Shown here piece by piece: positions 16,657-27,124 of a stretch of 64,000 bases of DNA. The translations under genes were made by a program, and so were the position numbers. Origin of the DNA: Actinomycetospora lutea (GTDB lineage Bacteria; Actinomycetota; Actinomycetes; Mycobacteriales; Pseudonocardiaceae). Numbering within the stretch: the stretch's first letter is position 1; the number at the start of each line of letters is the position of its first letter. The stretch lies in NCBI RefSeq assembly GCF_028737205.1, contig NZ_JAQZAL010000001.1, positions 248,001 through 312,000 on the forward strand. Direction: 5' to 3'. Below the pieces are notes generated by a model, which did not search any database, was not told the origin of the DNA, and saw nothing but the letters and a program-made list of their open reading frames with translations.

Positions 16657-18453
16657 GTGGCCCCTCCGACCGTCCGCTTCCGGCCCGGGCGCTACCTCGC
16701 CGCCTTCCTGGTGATCGTGGCCGCGCTCTACGGGCTGGTGTTCTTCACGGGGGACGGGTCGCCGACGCCGAAGCTCGGCATCGACCTGCAGGGCGGCACG
16801 CGGGTGACGCTGACGGCCCGCACCGAGACCGGCGCGGCGCCGACGCCCGACCAGCTCAACCTCGCGCGCACGATCATCGAGCAGCGCGTCAACGGGCTCG
16901 GGGTGAGCGGCGCCGAGGTGGTCCAGGACGGCAGCAACCTGGTCATCACGGTGCCCGGCCAGGAGGGCGACCAGGCGCGCTCGCTCGGGCAGACGGCGCG
17001 GTTGTACTTCCGCCCGGTGCTCGGCGGCCCGATCCCGGCCGGCCCGCAACCCGGCCAGCCGGGGCAGCCCGGCCAGCCGGGCGCGCCGCCGGACCAGGGC
17101 GGGGCGACGGGCGCCGGGACCCCCGGTCAGGCCCCGGCCGGCCAGAGCGCGCCGATCGCCGCCCCGGCCCAGCCCGCGCCGCCGGTGCCCCCGCCGCCCG
17201 GTGGCGGTGCCGGGGGTGACACGTCGCAGGACCCGCGCCAGGCCCAGGCCATCGCCGAGGCCAAGGCGACACGGCAGAGCGAGGACCCGGCGGTCCAGGA
17301 GCAGGCGGCCCTGGCGCTGGACTGCGCGGTCGAGGACCCCCTGCGCGGCTACGACGACCCGACCAAGCCGCTGATCGCCTGCAACCGCGAGGGCACCGAG
17401 AAGTACCTGCTCGGGCCGGCCATCCTCTCGGGCACCGACGTCGCGAGCGCGACGCCGAACCCGAACCCGCAGGGCGTCGGCTGGGTCATCAACCTCGCCT
17501 TCAAGGGCGGCCAGCCCGCCACGACGTGGGCCGACTACACGAGCGCGAACGTCAACAACTCGAACGCGGTCGTGCTCGACACCCAGGTCGTCTCGGCGCT
17601 GCGCATCCAGCAGCCGCTGCTCGACGGCAACGCGATGATCTCGGGGCAGTTCAACCAGGGCTCGGCCACCGACTTCGCGAACGTCCTGCGCTACGGCTCG
17701 CTGCCGCTGTCGTTCGACACCTCCGAGGCGCAGACCGTGTCGGCGACGCTGGGCTACGCGTCCCTGCAGGCCGGGCTGATCGCGGGGCTCGTCGGGCTGG
17801 CCCTGGTGTTCCTCTACTCGCTGTTCTACTACCGCGCGCTCGGCGTGCTGACGATCCTGTCGCTGGTCCTGTCCGGGGCCGTCGTCTACGCGGTGCTCGT
17901 GCTGCTCGGGCGCACCATCGGCTTCACGCTCGACCTCGCCGGCGTCGCCGGGTTCATCGTGGCCATCGGCATCACCGCCGACTCGTTCGTGATCTTCTTC
18001 GAGAGGATCAAGGACGAGGTGCGCGACGGGCGGAGCTTCCGCTCGGCGGTCCCCCGCGGGTGGGTCCGCGCCAGACGCACGATCCTCTCCGGCGACGCCG
18101 TGAGCTTCCTCGCGGCCGTGGTGCTCTACGTGCTCGCCGTCGGCCAGGTCAAGGGCTTCGCCTTCACCCTGGGCATGTCCACCGTCCTCGACCTCATCGT
18201 GGTCTTCCTTGTGACGCATCCGCTGCTCGCGCTCGCCTCGAACTCGAAGCTGTTCGCCAGCCCCGCGTGGTCCGGGCTCGGCCAGGTGGTGCACAACGCA
18301 CCCCGGTCCGGGGGCTCCGGCCCGCGGCCCGGCGCGCGCGGGACGTCCCGTCCCGCAGCACGTGACGGGGCCCGCGAGGGCACCACCCGGCCCGGCGCCC
18401 GCAACGGATCCGGCGCGTCGCGCACCCGCGCGGGACGCGGAGGTGACCGATGA
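16657..18453 (+). CDS. secD: Protein translocase subunit SecD
   Basis: The 598-residue membrane protein uses proton flow with SecF to pull exported proteins from the translocon. It has an N-terminal helix ([18 protein letters not shown]), the D1 motif [15 protein letters not shown], the P1 head ([28 protein letters not shown]), and after residue 360 five helices with [29 protein letters not shown] containing the proton-path Asp. A Pro/Gly/Gln-rich insert of about 65 residues (around 125-190) interrupts the periplasmic head, as is common in actinobacteria. The tail after the last helix is Arg/Pro-rich. The GTG start follows TGGAGC. It overlaps secF by ATGA. Confidence 0.97.
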   Translation: MAPPTVRFRPGRYLAAFLVIVAALYGLVFFTGDGSPTPKLGIDLQGGTRVTLTARTETGAAPTPDQLNLARTIIEQRVNGLGVSGAEVVQDGSNLVITVPGQEGDQARSLGQTARLYFRPVLGGPIPAGPQPGQPGQPGQPGAPPDQGGATGAGTPGQAPAGQSAPIAAPAQPAPPVPPPPGGGAGGDTSQDPRQAQAIAEAKATRQSEDPAVQEQAALALDCAVEDPLRGYDDPTKPLIACNREGTEKYLLGPAILSGTDVASATPNPNPQGVGWVINLAFKGGQPATTWADYTSANVNNSNAVVLDTQVVSALRIQQPLLDGNAMISGQFNQGSATDFANVLRYGSLPLSFDTSEAQTVSATLGYASLQAGLIAGLVGLALVFLYSLFYYRALGVLTILSLVLSGAVVYAVLVLLGRTIGFTLDLAGVAGFIVAIGITADSFVIFFERIKDEVRDGRSFRSAVPRGWVRARRTILSGDAVSFLAAVVLYVLAVGQVKGFAFTLGMSTVLDLIVVFLVTHPLLALASNSKLFASPAWSGLGQVVHNAPRSGGSGPRPGARGTSRPAARDGAREGTTRPGARNGSGASRTRAGRGGDR

Positions 18454-19859
18454 CCCGCTCCACCGGGCAGCCCGGCGGTCGCCGCCGCGTCGAGCAACTG
18501 ACCGGCGAGATGGCCGACGACCGGCTCGAGGGCCGTGACGACGAGCGTGACGACGAGCGTGACGACGAGCGTGACGACGAGCTCGACGACGTCGCCGCGG
18601 ACGAGGACGAGGCCGCGGAGTCGGGGGAGGCGCGCCCGCGCCCGGGCAAGAAGCCCAGCCGCCTCGACATGCTCTACCGCGGCAACGGCGGGCTGGACAT
18701 CGTCGGGCGCGGGAAGACCTGGTACGCGGTCTTCGGCGCCGCGCTGGTGGTCTGCATCCTCTCGATGGTCATCCGGGGCTTCAACTTCGGCATCGACTTC
18801 GAGGGCGGCACGAGCGTCCAGATGCCGGCCGACGGCGCCAGTGGCGTGGCGCAGACCGCCCAGGTCGAGCAGGTCTACGCCGAGGCGCTGGGCTTCCCGG
18901 CGACGTCGGTGCAGAGCGCGGGCCAGGGTGCCACGGCGACGATCATCATCCGCTCCGAGAGCCTGGACATCGGGCAGGTCATCACGCTGCGCCAGGCGCT
19001 GTTCGACCGGTTCCAGCCGCTGGGCACCAGCGGCACCCCGGACCCCGCCGCGATCTCCGACAGCGCCGTCAGCGCGAGCTGGGGCGGCGAGATCACGCAG
19101 CAGGCGCTCATCGCCCTCGCGGTCTTCCTCGTGCTCGTCACCGTGTACCTCTCGTTCTACTTCGAGAGACGCATGGCCCTCGCGGCGCTGATCGCGCTGG
19201 CCAACGACATCATCATCACCGCCGGCGTGTACTCGCTGGTCGGTTTCGAGGTCTCGCCGGCCACCGTGATCGGTCTGCTGACGATCCTCGGGTTCTCGCT
19301 CTACGACACGGTGGTCGTGTTCGACAAGGTCCGCGAGAACACCCGCGGCCTGCTCGGGCTCACGCGCCGGACCTACGCCGAGGCGGCGAACCTCGCGGTC
19401 AACCAGACCCTGATGCGCTCGCTGAACACCTCGCTGATCGCGGCGCTGCCGCTGATCGGGCTCTTCGTGGTGGGCGTGGTGCTGCTCGGCGTCGGCGTGC
19501 TCGGCGACCTGGCGCTCGTCCAGCTGGTCGGCACCATCGTCGGCGCCGCCTCGTCGGTGCTGCTCGCGACGCCGATCGTCGTGGACCTCGCCATGCGCGA
19601 CAAGCGCTGGATCGCCCAGGCCGAGAAGGTCCGGGCGCGGCGGGCGAAGGCGGCCCGCCGGGCGGCGGCCGCGAGCGGGACGGGCCCCACCGGCGAGTCC
19701 GGCGACACCGCCGGGCCGTCGACCGACGTCCTCGACACCCGCGAGGTGGCGGCGGCCGGAGCCGGTCGCCCGGGTCGGGAGACCGCGTCCACCGCGCCGC
19801 GGCCGGGCGCCCGCCCGGCGGGCAAGGCGGGCCGGCCCTCGGGCAAGCGGCGCAAGTGA
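18450..19859 (+). CDS. secF: Protein translocase subunit SecF
   Basis: The 469-residue partner of SecD has a long charged N-terminal extension (about 85 residues) with a fourfold Arg-Asp-Asp-Glu repeat, then membrane helix 1, [19 protein letters not shown], and helices 2-6 including [54 protein letters not shown] with the conserved Asp residues. The tail is Ala/Gly/Pro-rich. The extension is longer than in E. coli SecF and is likely disordered and cytoplasmic. The stop overlaps the apt start as GTGA. Confidence 0.97.
   Translation: MTRSTGQPGGRRRVEQLTGEMADDRLEGRDDERDDERDDERDDELDDVAADEDEAAESGEARPRPGKKPSRLDMLYRGNGGLDIVGRGKTWYAVFGAALVVCILSMVIRGFNFGIDFEGGTSVQMPADGASGVAQTAQVEQVYAEALGFPATSVQSAGQGATATIIIRSESLDIGQVITLRQALFDRFQPLGTSGTPDPAAISDSAVSASWGGEITQQALIALAVFLVLVTVYLSFYFERRMALAALIALANDIIITAGVYSLVGFEVSPATVIGLLTILGFSLYDTVVVFDKVRENTRGLLGLTRRTYAEAANLAVNQTLMRSLNTSLIAALPLIGLFVVGVVLLGVGVLGDLALVQLVGTIVGAASSVLLATPIVVDLAMRDKRWIAQAEKVRARRAKAARRAAAASGTGPTGESGDTAGPSTDVLDTREVAAAGAGRPGRETASTAPRPGARPAGKAGRPSGKRRK
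18534..18581 (+). repeat. 12-base tandem repeat, four copies, in secF
   Basis: CGTGACGACGAG is repeated four times without change and encodes Arg-Asp-Asp-Glu repeats in the N-terminal extension of SecF. The identical codons suggest recent slippage expansion. Confidence 0.9.
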
Positions 19860-20398
19860 CGACCTCGCGGGACGCGACCGCGGACCTCGACGTGGTCGCC
19901 GGGCTGCTGCGCGACGTCCCCGACTTCCCGAGCCCCGGGATCCGGTTCTGGGACCTCAGCGCGCTGCTCGCCGACGGTCCGGGCCTGGCGGCCACGACGC
20001 GCCTGCTCGCGGCGCCCGGCGGGCCGGCGCCCGAGATCGTGGTCGGCATCGAGGCGCGGGGCTTCCTGCTCGGCGCGGCGGTGGCGCACTCGCTGGGCCT
20101 CGGGGTGGTCGCGGTCCGCAAGAAGGGCAAGCTGCCGATCGTGGCGGCGAGTGAGTCGTACGACCTCGAGTACGGGTCGGCGACGCTCGAACTGCCCGCC
20201 GACGTGCTGCGCCCCGGCGCGCGGGCGCTGCTCGTCGACGACGTCCTGGCCACCGGGGGCACCGCGGCCGCGGCCGCCGCGCTGGTCGAGGGCGCGGGGG
20301 CCACGGTGGCGGCGGTGTCGATGGTGCTCGAGCTGCCGGCCCTGGGCGGCCGCGAACGTCTCGACGGGCACCGGGTGCACACCCTGCTCGCCCGCTGA
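19856..20398 (+). CDS. apt: Adenine phosphoribosyltransferase
   Basis: The 180-residue enzyme converts adenine and PRPP to AMP. Motifs are LLRDVPDFPSPGIRFWDLSALLADG (substrate loop), VVGIEARGFLLGAAVAHSLGLGVVAVRKKGKLP, the flexible loop YDLEYGSATLELPADVL, and the PRPP-binding ALLVDDVLATGGTAAAAAALVEGAG. Some residues differ from the E. coli consensus, but all core motifs are present. The GTG start overlaps the secF stop. The placement between secF and relA is typical for actinobacteria. Confidence 0.95.
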   Translation: MTTSRDATADLDVVAGLLRDVPDFPSPGIRFWDLSALLADGPGLAATTRLLAAPGGPAPEIVVGIEARGFLLGAAVAHSLGLGVVAVRKKGKLPIVAASESYDLEYGSATLELPADVLRPGARALLVDDVLATGGTAAAAAALVEGAGATVAAVSMVLELPALGGRERLDGHRVHTLLAR

Positions 20399-20514
20399 GC
20401 GCACGCCGACGGACCGTCCGTCGCAACGGCGTCGCCCCGCCGGGCGCGCCGAGCGGCGATCATCCACGCGTACCGATCGTGGACGACCGATGACCCGATC
20501 GGCGCGTGACCGTC

Positions 20515-20543
20515 CGGACACACCGCCACCTCGGACGTATCCT
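20515..20543 (+). promoter_or_regulatory. Probable promoter of relA
   Basis: CGGACA (20515-20520) and TATCCT (20538-20543) are separated by 17 bases, a good housekeeping-sigma spacing. The leader to the relA GTG would be about 80 bases. Confidence 0.5.
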
Positions 20544-20630
20544 GGATGGATTCCGGGCACGACGGCCCCCAGGACGGACACCCCGTGACGACGGGGGCCG
20601 GTCGCCCGCCCGGTGGGAAGGGGACGACGC

Positions 20631-23048
20631 GTGTGCCAGGACGTCGACGCCGCGGGCACGCCGATCGCCCCTGACCAGGGCACGGCCCCGGCCACGCCGC
20701 ACGAGGACGCGGTCCTCGACGCCGCCGGCCTCTCGCCGACGCCGCCCGTCAGCGCCACCCGGCCGCCCTCGGCGACCCGCCGGGTGCGGGCCCGGATCGC
20801 CCGGCGCATCACCGCGCAGCGCTCCGGCGCGGTCAAGCCGGTGCTCGAGCCGCTGGCCGCCGTCCACCGCGAGCTCCACCCGTCGGCGGACATGGGCACG
20901 CTGCAGCGGGCGTACGACACCGCCGAGCGCTTCCACGACGGTCAGATGCGCAAGAGCGGCGACCCCTACATCACCCACCCGCTGGCCGTGGCCACCATCC
21001 TCGGCGAGCTCGGGATGGACACGACGACGCTGGTCGCGGCCCTGCTGCACGACACCGTCGAGGACACGGCCTACTCGCTGGACAAGCTCTCGGCCGACTT
21101 CGGCGCCGAGGTCGCCCACCTCGTCGACGGCGTCACCAAGCTCGACAAGGTCCAGCTCGGGGCGGCCGCCGAGGCCGAGACGATCCGCAAGATGGTCGTG
21201 GCGATGGCGCGCGACCCGCGCGTGCTCGTCATCAAGCTGGCCGACCGGCTGCACAACATGCGCACGATGCGCTTCCTCAAGCCCGAGAAGCAGGCCAAGA
21301 AGGCCCGCGAGACGCTCGAGGTGCTCGCGCCGCTGGCCCACCGCCTCGGGATGTCGACGGTCAAGTGGGAGCTCGAGGACCTCGCGTTCGCGATCCTGCA
21401 CCCCAAGCGCTACGACGAGATCGTCCGCCTCGTCGCCGACCGCGCGCCGAGCCGCGACACCTACCTGCGCACGGTGATCGACGAGGTGTCCGGCCAGCTC
21501 ACCGAGGCGCGGGTGAAGGCCGAGGTGCTCGGCCGCCCGAAGCACTACTACTCGATCTACCAGAAGATGATCGTCAAGGGGAAGGACTTCGACGACATCC
21601 ACGACCTGGTGGGCGTCCGGGTGCTCGTCGAGGACGTCCGCGACTGCTACGCCGCGATGGGCATGGTCCACGCGCTGTGGCAGCCGATGCCGGGCCGGTT
21701 CAAGGACTACATCGCCCAGCCGCGCTTCGGGGTGTACCAGTCGCTGCACACCACGGTCATCGGGCCGGACGGGCAGCCGCTCGAGGTGCAGATCCGCACC
21801 CACGAGATGCACCGCACCGCCGAGTACGGCATCGCGGCGCACTGGCGGTACAAGGAGACGAAGGGCGCCCACAAGAACGGCTCCGCCGGCGACGGCACCC
21901 TCGAGCTCGACGAGATGGCGTGGATGCGCCAGCTGCTCGACTGGCAGCGCGAGGCCGCGGACCCCGGCGAGTTCCTCGAGTCGCTGCGCTACGACCTCGC
22001 CACCCGCGAGATCTTCGTGTTCACGCCGAAGGGCGACGTCATCACGCTGCCCAGCGGGTCGACGCCGGTCGACCTCGCCTACGCCGTGCACACCGAGGTC
22101 GGCAACAAGTGCATCGGCAGCCGCGTCAACGGCCGCCTCGTGGCGCTCGAGCGCGAGCTCGAGAACGGCGAGGTCGTCGAGATCTTCACCTCGAAGGCCG
22201 AGGGCGCGGGGCCCTCGCGCGACTGGCTGTCGTTCGTCGCCTCGCCGCGGGCCAAGCAGAAGATCAAGCAGTGGTTCGCCAAGGAGCGCCGCGAGGAGGC
22301 GATCGAGGCCGGCAAGGAGGCGATCACCCGCGAGGCGCGGCGCACCGGCCTGCCGCTGCAGCGCCTCGTCTCCGCCGACTCGATGACCGCGCTGGCCCAC
22401 GAGCTGCGCTACCAGGACGTGTCCGCGCTCTACGCCGCGGTCGGCGAGCACCACGTGTCCGCCCGCCACGTCGTGCAGCGCCTCGTCGCCCTGCTCGGCG
22501 GCGTCGAGCAGAACGAGGAGGACCTCGCCGACCGCGCGACGCCCTCCACCGTGCAGCGGCGCCGGGGCACGGGCGACGTCGGCGTCGTCATCGACGACAT
22601 GGACGGCGACGGCGGCGACTCCACCGACGTGTGGATCAAGCTCGCCCGCTGCTGCACCCCGGTGCCGGGCGACGGCATCCTCGGCTTCATCACGCGCGGC
22701 GGCGGGGTCAGCGTGCACCGCACCGACTGCACGAACGCCGACGAGCTGCGCAGCGAGCCGGAGCGCCTGGTCAACGTCCACTGGGCGTCGTCGTCGAGCG
22801 CGCTGTTCCTCGTCGCGATCCAGGCCGAGGCGCTCGACCGCCACCGCCTGCTCTCCGACATCACCAAGGTGCTCGCCGACGAGAAGGTCAACATCCTGTC
22901 GGCGTCGGTCACCACGTCCCGCGACCGCGTGGCGGTCAGCCGGTTCTCCTTCGAGATGGGCGACCCGAAGCACCTCGGGCACGTGCTCAAGGCGGTCCGC
23001 AACGTCGAGGGCGTCTACGACGTCTACCGGGTCACCTCGGCGAGCTGA
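20631..23048 (+). CDS. relA: Bifunctional (p)ppGpp synthetase/hydrolase (RelA/SpoT homologue)
   Basis: The 805-residue stringent-response enzyme makes and degrades (p)ppGpp. It has an HD hydrolase domain ([48 protein letters not shown]), a synthetase domain ([79 protein letters not shown]), a TGS domain ([28 protein letters not shown]), a helical and zinc-finger-like part ([29 protein letters not shown]) and a C-terminal ACT domain. Both active sites look intact. GTG 20631 is preferred to GTG 20613 because GAAGGGGA lies before it. The first 70 residues are low-complexity. The 3' end overlaps the convergent permease gene by 17 bases. Confidence 0.96.
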   Translation: MCQDVDAAGTPIAPDQGTAPATPHEDAVLDAAGLSPTPPVSATRPPSATRRVRARIARRITAQRSGAVKPVLEPLAAVHRELHPSADMGTLQRAYDTAERFHDGQMRKSGDPYITHPLAVATILGELGMDTTTLVAALLHDTVEDTAYSLDKLSADFGAEVAHLVDGVTKLDKVQLGAAAEAETIRKMVVAMARDPRVLVIKLADRLHNMRTMRFLKPEKQAKKARETLEVLAPLAHRLGMSTVKWELEDLAFAILHPKRYDEIVRLVADRAPSRDTYLRTVIDEVSGQLTEARVKAEVLGRPKHYYSIYQKMIVKGKDFDDIHDLVGVRVLVEDVRDCYAAMGMVHALWQPMPGRFKDYIAQPRFGVYQSLHTTVIGPDGQPLEVQIRTHEMHRTAEYGIAAHWRYKETKGAHKNGSAGDGTLELDEMAWMRQLLDWQREAADPGEFLESLRYDLATREIFVFTPKGDVITLPSGSTPVDLAYAVHTEVGNKCIGSRVNGRLVALERELENGEVVEIFTSKAEGAGPSRDWLSFVASPRAKQKIKQWFAKERREEAIEAGKEAITREARRTGLPLQRLVSADSMTALAHELRYQDVSALYAAVGEHHVSARHVVQRLVALLGGVEQNEEDLADRATPSTVQRRRGTGDVGVVIDDMDGDGGDSTDVWIKLARCCTPVPGDGILGFITRGGGVSVHRTDCTNADELRSEPERLVNVHWASSSSALFLVAIQAEALDRHRLLSDITKVLADEKVNILSASVTTSRDRVAVSRFSFEMGDPKHLGHVLKAVRNVEGVYDVYRVTSAS

Positions 23049-24402
23049 CCCGCCGCCGGCGCCGGAGCAGCCCCCGCACGGTCGTGCGGGACGGGTCGGC
23101 GTCGAACCACTCCGGACGCCCGGAGCGGGGGTCGAGCGGGTTGACCGTCGCCGGGTCGAGCCCCTCGCCGTCCGACGGGCGCACGAGCGAGCGGATGCCG
23201 GCGTCGAGCACCGTCACCAGCGGGACGGCGAGCAGCGCCCCCGGGATGCCGAAGATGACCAGGCCGCAAGCGATCGGCAGCACGACGGCCAGCGGGTGCA
23301 GCTTGATCGACCGGCCGAGCAGCAGGGGCTGGAGGATGTAGCCCTCGATGTTCTGCACGGCGATGAGGAGCAGGACCACGAGCAGGGCGTCGGTGAGCCC
23401 GCCGCTGACCAGGGCGACGAGCACCGCGACGACGCCGGTGACCACGGCGCCGAGCGTGGGCACGAAGGCGCCGAAGAAGATCAGCGCGGCCAGCGGGACG
23501 GCCAGCGGCACCCCGATGAGCCACAGCCCGACGCCCGCGGTGACCGCGTCCGCCGCGGCGACCAGGACCGTCGCCCGCGTGTAGCCGACCAGCGAGGCGA
23601 ACGCCCGCCGCCCGGCGATGTCGGCCCGGTTGCGCGCCGCCTTCGGGACCCCGGAGAGCACGAAGCGCCAGACCAGGCCGCCGTCGTAGACGAGGAAGAT
23701 CAGCGTGAACAGCGTCAGCAGCAGCTCGGTGAAGAGCGTGCCGACGGTGCCGACGGCGCCGAGCGCGCTGGTCGCGAGCGTGGCCTGGCTGGACTGCAGG
23801 TAGGCGATGGCCTGGTTGCCGATGGCGGTGAACTGCTCGTTGTTCAGCCCGAGCGGCCCGGTGCGCAGCCAGTCCTGGATGCCGGTGAGGCTGGCGGTGA
23901 GCTGCGTGGTCAGGTCCGGCAGGCCCGAGATGAACGCGAGCACCACGCCGTAGAAGACGGCGGAGACGATCGCGATGCCGGCGAGGAGGACCAGGGCGGT
24001 GGCCAGCGCGTGCGGCACGTGGCGCCAGCGCCGTGACAGGGCGTGGGCCTCGGGCGCGAGCAGCGAGGCGGCGATGACCGCGAGCACGACCGGGATGAGG
24101 ACCGCCGAGAGCAGCCCCATCACGTAGAGGATCGCGTAGCCCGCCGCGGCGAGCAGCAGCACCCGCCACGCGAGACCGCTGGCGATCTCGAGCGCGACCG
24201 GGACCTCCCACCGCCGCGCGGGCCGGACGACGGCCTCGGGGCCGCGGTCGACGGTCCTCGCGCCCGGGAGGTCGCCGATGTCCTTCGGCGGGCCGGGACC
24301 GGGGGCCGGGCCCAATGCCGGGTCGTCGGCCGTGCCGTCGGTCGGGCCGTCGTCCGGGCCGGGATCCCGTGCGGGACCCGGCGGCGGCGACGGCATGGTC
24401 AT
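23032..24402 (-). CDS. AI-2E (PerM/TqsA) family membrane transporter
   Basis: The 456-residue protein has a Pro/Asp-rich N-terminal tail of about 80 residues and then the eight-helix pattern of the AI-2E family: paired helices ([37 protein letters not shown]), a central amphipathic region, and [27 protein letters not shown] plus [29 protein letters not shown] at the C-terminus. Members include TqsA (AI-2 export) and Na+/H+ antiporters; the substrate here is open. ATG 24402 is chosen because TACGGT sits six bases before it, which suggests a leaderless mRNA. It is divergent from pyk. Confidence 0.88.
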   Translation of the reverse strand: MTMPSPPPGPARDPGPDDGPTDGTADDPALGPAPGPGPPKDIGDLPGARTVDRGPEAVVRPARRWEVPVALEIASGLAWRVLLLAAAGYAILYVMGLLSAVLIPVVLAVIAASLLAPEAHALSRRWRHVPHALATALVLLAGIAIVSAVFYGVVLAFISGLPDLTTQLTASLTGIQDWLRTGPLGLNNEQFTAIGNQAIAYLQSSQATLATSALGAVGTVGTLFTELLLTLFTLIFLVYDGGLVWRFVLSGVPKAARNRADIAGRRAFASLVGYTRATVLVAAADAVTAGVGLWLIGVPLAVPLAALIFFGAFVPTLGAVVTGVVAVLVALVSGGLTDALLVVLLLIAVQNIEGYILQPLLLGRSIKLHPLAVVLPIACGLVIFGIPGALLAVPLVTVLDAGIRSLVRPSDGEGLDPATVNPLDPRSGRPEWFDADPSRTTVRGLLRRRRRVSSPR

Positions 24403-24408
24403 CAGCTC

Positions 24409-24414
24409 ACCGTA
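24409..24414 (-). promoter_or_regulatory. Probable -10 hexamer TACGGT, leaderless (AI-2E gene)
   Basis: On the minus strand TACGGT is followed by six bases and the ATG at 24402. It selects this start over the ATG at 24483. Confidence 0.45.
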
Positions 24415-24477
24415 GTCCGGGTGCACCGACGGCGGGTCGCGGTCGCGCTGCGGCTGCTGGATCGGTGCAGAACCGAC

Positions 24478-24483
24478 TACCAT
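24478..24483 (+). promoter_or_regulatory. pyk: Probable -10 hexamer TACCAT of pyk, leaderless
   Basis: TACCAT is followed by six bases and the GTG of pyk. The divergent permease -10 is 63 bases away, so the two promoters share one short control region. Confidence 0.55.
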
Positions 24484-24489
24484 GGCGGC

Positions 24490-25908
24490 GTGAGCCGACG
24501 AGCCAAGATCGTGTGCACGCTGGGGCCGGCGACGTCCTCACCGGAGGCCGTGCGCGACCTCGTCCGCGCCGGGATGGACGTCGCCCGGCTCAACTTCAGC
24601 CACGGCACCCACGCCGAGCACGAGCGGGTCTACCGCCTCGTGCGCGAGGCGGCCGACTCCGAGGGACGCGCGGTCGGCATCCTCGCCGACCTGCAGGGCC
24701 CGAAGATCCGCCTGGGGGCGTTCGCGGACGGCCCGCAGATGTGGGCCACGGGCGAGACCGTGCGCATCACCACCGAGGACGTCGAGGGCACGCACGACCG
24801 CGTGTCCACCACCTACTCCGGTCTCGCCGACGACTGCCGGCCCGGCGAGTCCCTGCTGGTCGACGACGGCAACGTCGCCCTGGAGGTCACCGCCGTCGAG
24901 GGCCGTGACATCGTCGCGCGCGTCATCGAGGGCGGCCGGGTCTCCGACCACAAGGGCATCTCGCTGCCCAACACCGCGGTGTCCGTGCCCGCGATGAGCG
25001 ACAAGGACGAGGCGGACCTGCGCTTCGCGCTCGGCCTGCGCGTCGACATGATCGCCCTGTCGTTCGTGCGCTCGCCCGCCGACGCCGAGCTCGTTCACAA
25101 GATCATGGACGAGGTGGGCGCGCGCCTGCCGGTGATCGCGAAGCTGGAGAAGCCCGAGGCGGTCGACGCGCTCGAGGCGATCGTGCTGGCGTTCGACGCG
25201 ATCATGGTGGCGCGCGGCGACCTGGGGGTGGAGCTGGCGCTCGAGGACGTGCCGCTGGTGCAGAAGCGGGCGGTGCAGATCGCGCGCGAGAACGCCAAGC
25301 CGGTGGTCGTCGCGACGCAGATGCTCGAATCGATGATCCACAACTTCCGGCCGACCCGCGCCGAGGCCTCGGACGTCGCCAACGCCGTGCTCGACGGCGC
25401 GGACGCCGTGATGCTCTCGGGCGAGACCAGCGTCGGCGCGTACCCCATCGAGACGGTGTCGACGATGGCGCGCATCGTCTCCGCGGTCGAGGTGGGGCCG
25501 GCGTCGGTGCCCCCGATCCAGCACGTGCCGCGCACCCAGCGGGGCGTCGTCACCACGGCCGCGCGCGACATCGGCGAGCGCCTCAACGCCCGCGCGCTGG
25601 TGGCGTTCACGCGCACCGGCGACACGGTCCGGCGCCTGGCGCGGCTGCACACCCGACTGCCCGTGCTGGCGTTCACCCCGATCCCCGAGGTCCGCAGCCA
25701 GCTCTCGCTGAGCTGGGGCGTCGAGACGTTCCTCGTGGACTGGGCCGACACCACCGACGCGATGATCCGCCAGGTCGACGCGTGCCTGCTCGAGATCGGG
25801 CGCTTCGCCACGGGCGAGCTCGTGGTCATCGTGTCCGGCTCGCCGCCCGGGACCATCGGCAAGACCAACCTGCTGCGCGTGCACAAGATCGGCGAGGACA
25901 CCCGCTAG
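24490..25908 (+). CDS. pyk: Pyruvate kinase
   Basis: The 472-residue glycolytic enzyme transfers phosphate from PEP to ADP. It begins MSRRAKIVCTLGPATSSPEAVRDLVRAGMDVARLNFSHGTH with the ATP-site Arg and Asn-Ser-His. It also has LADLQGPKIRLGAF, DKDEADLRFALGLRVDMIALSFVRS, VIAKLEKPEAVDALEAI with the catalytic Lys, IMVARGDLGVEL with the metal-binding residues, and KPVVVATQMLESMIHNFRPTRAEASDVANAVLDGADAVMLSGETS. The C-terminal domain is complete (VFTRTGDTVRRLARLHTRLPVLAFTP-like). The GTG start matches the N-terminal motif exactly. Its TAG stop is part of the probable -10 element of the next gene. Confidence 0.97.
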   Translation: MSRRAKIVCTLGPATSSPEAVRDLVRAGMDVARLNFSHGTHAEHERVYRLVREAADSEGRAVGILADLQGPKIRLGAFADGPQMWATGETVRITTEDVEGTHDRVSTTYSGLADDCRPGESLLVDDGNVALEVTAVEGRDIVARVIEGGRVSDHKGISLPNTAVSVPAMSDKDEADLRFALGLRVDMIALSFVRSPADAELVHKIMDEVGARLPVIAKLEKPEAVDALEAIVLAFDAIMVARGDLGVELALEDVPLVQKRAVQIARENAKPVVVATQMLESMIHNFRPTRAEASDVANAVLDGADAVMLSGETSVGAYPIETVSTMARIVSAVEVGPASVPPIQHVPRTQRGVVTTAARDIGERLNARALVAFTRTGDTVRRLARLHTRLPVLAFTPIPEVRSQLSLSWGVETFLVDWADTTDAMIRQVDACLLEIGRFATGELVVIVSGSPPGTIGKTNLLRVHKIGEDTR

Positions 25909-25911
25909 CTT
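25906..25911 (+). promoter_or_regulatory. -10 hexamer TAGCTT built on the pyk stop codon, leaderless downstream gene
   Basis: The pyk stop TAG (25906-25908) forms the first half of TAGCTT, which is followed by seven bases and a GTG start at 25919. One set of bases would thus end one gene and start transcription of the next. Confidence 0.5.
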
Positions 25912-25918
25912 GCCGGGC

Positions 25919-27088
25919 GTGACTGCGCACCGCTTCGACGCCCTCACCGCCGAGCACATGCGCGCGGGCGGGTCCTGGAAGTGGTCGACGCCGGGGGAGT
26001 CGCACGGCCGCGGGCTGATCGGCGCGTTCGTGGCCGAGATGGACTACCCGGTCGCCGAGGCCGTGGCCGACGCCGTGCGCGCGTCGGCCGACGGGTCGCG
26101 GTTCGGCTACCTGCCCGACGGGTGGGTCGCCGACATGGCGGCGGCGTGCTCGGCGTACTGGGGCGACCGGTTCGGGTGGGCGCCCGACCCGGCGTGGGTG
26201 CGCCCGGTGCCCGACGTGCTGACCGCGTTCACGGCCACGGTGCGGCACTTCACCCGCCCCGGGAGCCCGATCCTGCTGCCGACCCCGGCCTACATGCCGT
26301 TCCTGACCGTGCCCGGGATGATCGACCGCGAGCTGGTGCAGGTGCCGATGGCGCGTTCCGGCGGGCGCTTCGTCCTGGACCTCGACGCGATCGACCGCGG
26401 GTTCGCCGACGGCGCGGGGCTGCTCGTGCTGACCACCCCGCACAACCCGACCGGGCGGGTGTTCGACGCCGCCGAGCTGGCCGCCGTCGCCGAGGTCGTC
26501 GAGCGCCACGGCGCGCGGGTGTTCAGCGACGAGATCCACGCCCCGCTGACCTTCGGCGACGCGCGCCACCGCCCGTACGTCACCACGTCCGCGGCGGCCC
26601 CGGAGCACACGGTGACGGCGACGTCGGCGTCGAAGGCCTGGAACCTGCCGGGGCTCAAGGCCGGGCAGGTGCTGCTGTCGAACGCCGCCGACGCACAGCA
26701 CTGGACGGCGAACGGCTACCTCGCCGAGCACGGCACGGCGACCCCCGGGGTGCTGGCGTCGACCGCGGCGTACCGGGACGCGCGCGGCTGGCTCGACGAT
26801 GTGCTCGCCTACCTCGAGGGCAACCGGGCGCTGCTGGCCGGCGCCGACCTGCCCGGGATCGACGTGACGGTGCCGGACGGGACCTACCTGGCCTGGCTGG
26901 ACGCGCGCGGTCTCGGTCTGGACGAGCCCCCGTCGGCGTTCTTCACCCGCGAGGCGGGCGTGGTGATGACCGACGGCGCCGCGTGCGGCGAGGCGGGCCG
27001 CGGCGGCATGCGCCTCAACCTCGCGATGTCCCGCCCCGTCCTCACCGACTCCCTCGCCCGGATCCGCTCGGCCGTCTGGAGTATGTGA
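25919..27088 (+). CDS. PatB/MalY-type PLP-dependent aminotransferase / C-S lyase
   Basis: The 389-residue fold-type I PLP enzyme resembles MalY/PatB cystathionine beta-lyases. It shows WKWSTPGESHGRGLIGAFVAEMDYPVAEAV (the W-x-E-M-D-F/Y-like motif), RFGYLPDG, VLTTPHNPTGRVFDAAELAAVAEVVERHGARVFSDEIHAPLTF with the PLP-binding Asp, and TATSASKAWNLPGLKAGQVLLSN with the Schiff-base Lys. C-terminal MRLNLAMSRPVL carries the carboxylate-binding Arg. It probably cleaves cystathionine or related thioethers, but aminotransferase activity is possible. GTG 25919 is preferred to TTG 25910 because of the -10 spacing. The TGA stop is supplied by the palindrome that follows. Confidence 0.88.
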   Translation: MTAHRFDALTAEHMRAGGSWKWSTPGESHGRGLIGAFVAEMDYPVAEAVADAVRASADGSRFGYLPDGWVADMAAACSAYWGDRFGWAPDPAWVRPVPDVLTAFTATVRHFTRPGSPILLPTPAYMPFLTVPGMIDRELVQVPMARSGGRFVLDLDAIDRGFADGAGLLVLTTPHNPTGRVFDAAELAAVAEVVERHGARVFSDEIHAPLTFGDARHRPYVTTSAAAPEHTVTATSASKAWNLPGLKAGQVLLSNAADAQHWTANGYLAEHGTATPGVLASTAAYRDARGWLDDVLAYLEGNRALLAGADLPGIDVTVPDGTYLAWLDARGLGLDEPPSAFFTREAGVVMTDGAACGEAGRGGMRLNLAMSRPVLTDSLARIRSAVWSM

Positions 27089-27124
27089 GCGAAATTCCCG
27101 GCTATAGCCGGGAATTTCGCTCAC
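27085..27124. terminator. Perfect 40-base GTGAGCG palindrome, copy 2, between convergent genes
   Basis: The half-site GTGAGCGAAATTCCCGGCTA is followed by its exact reverse complement. The TGA in its GTGAGCG end is the stop of the aminotransferase gene, and the TGA of the opposite end is the stop of the FAD/Fe-S oxidoreductase gene on the minus strand, both at the same offset. It should act as a bidirectional terminator. Confidence 0.85.

Noticed and set aside
20450..20480. Possible terminator hairpin (TCCACG/CGTGGA) after apt
   Set aside because: The arms are only six bases with a nine-base loop, which is too weak to call. Read-through from apt into relA remains possible.
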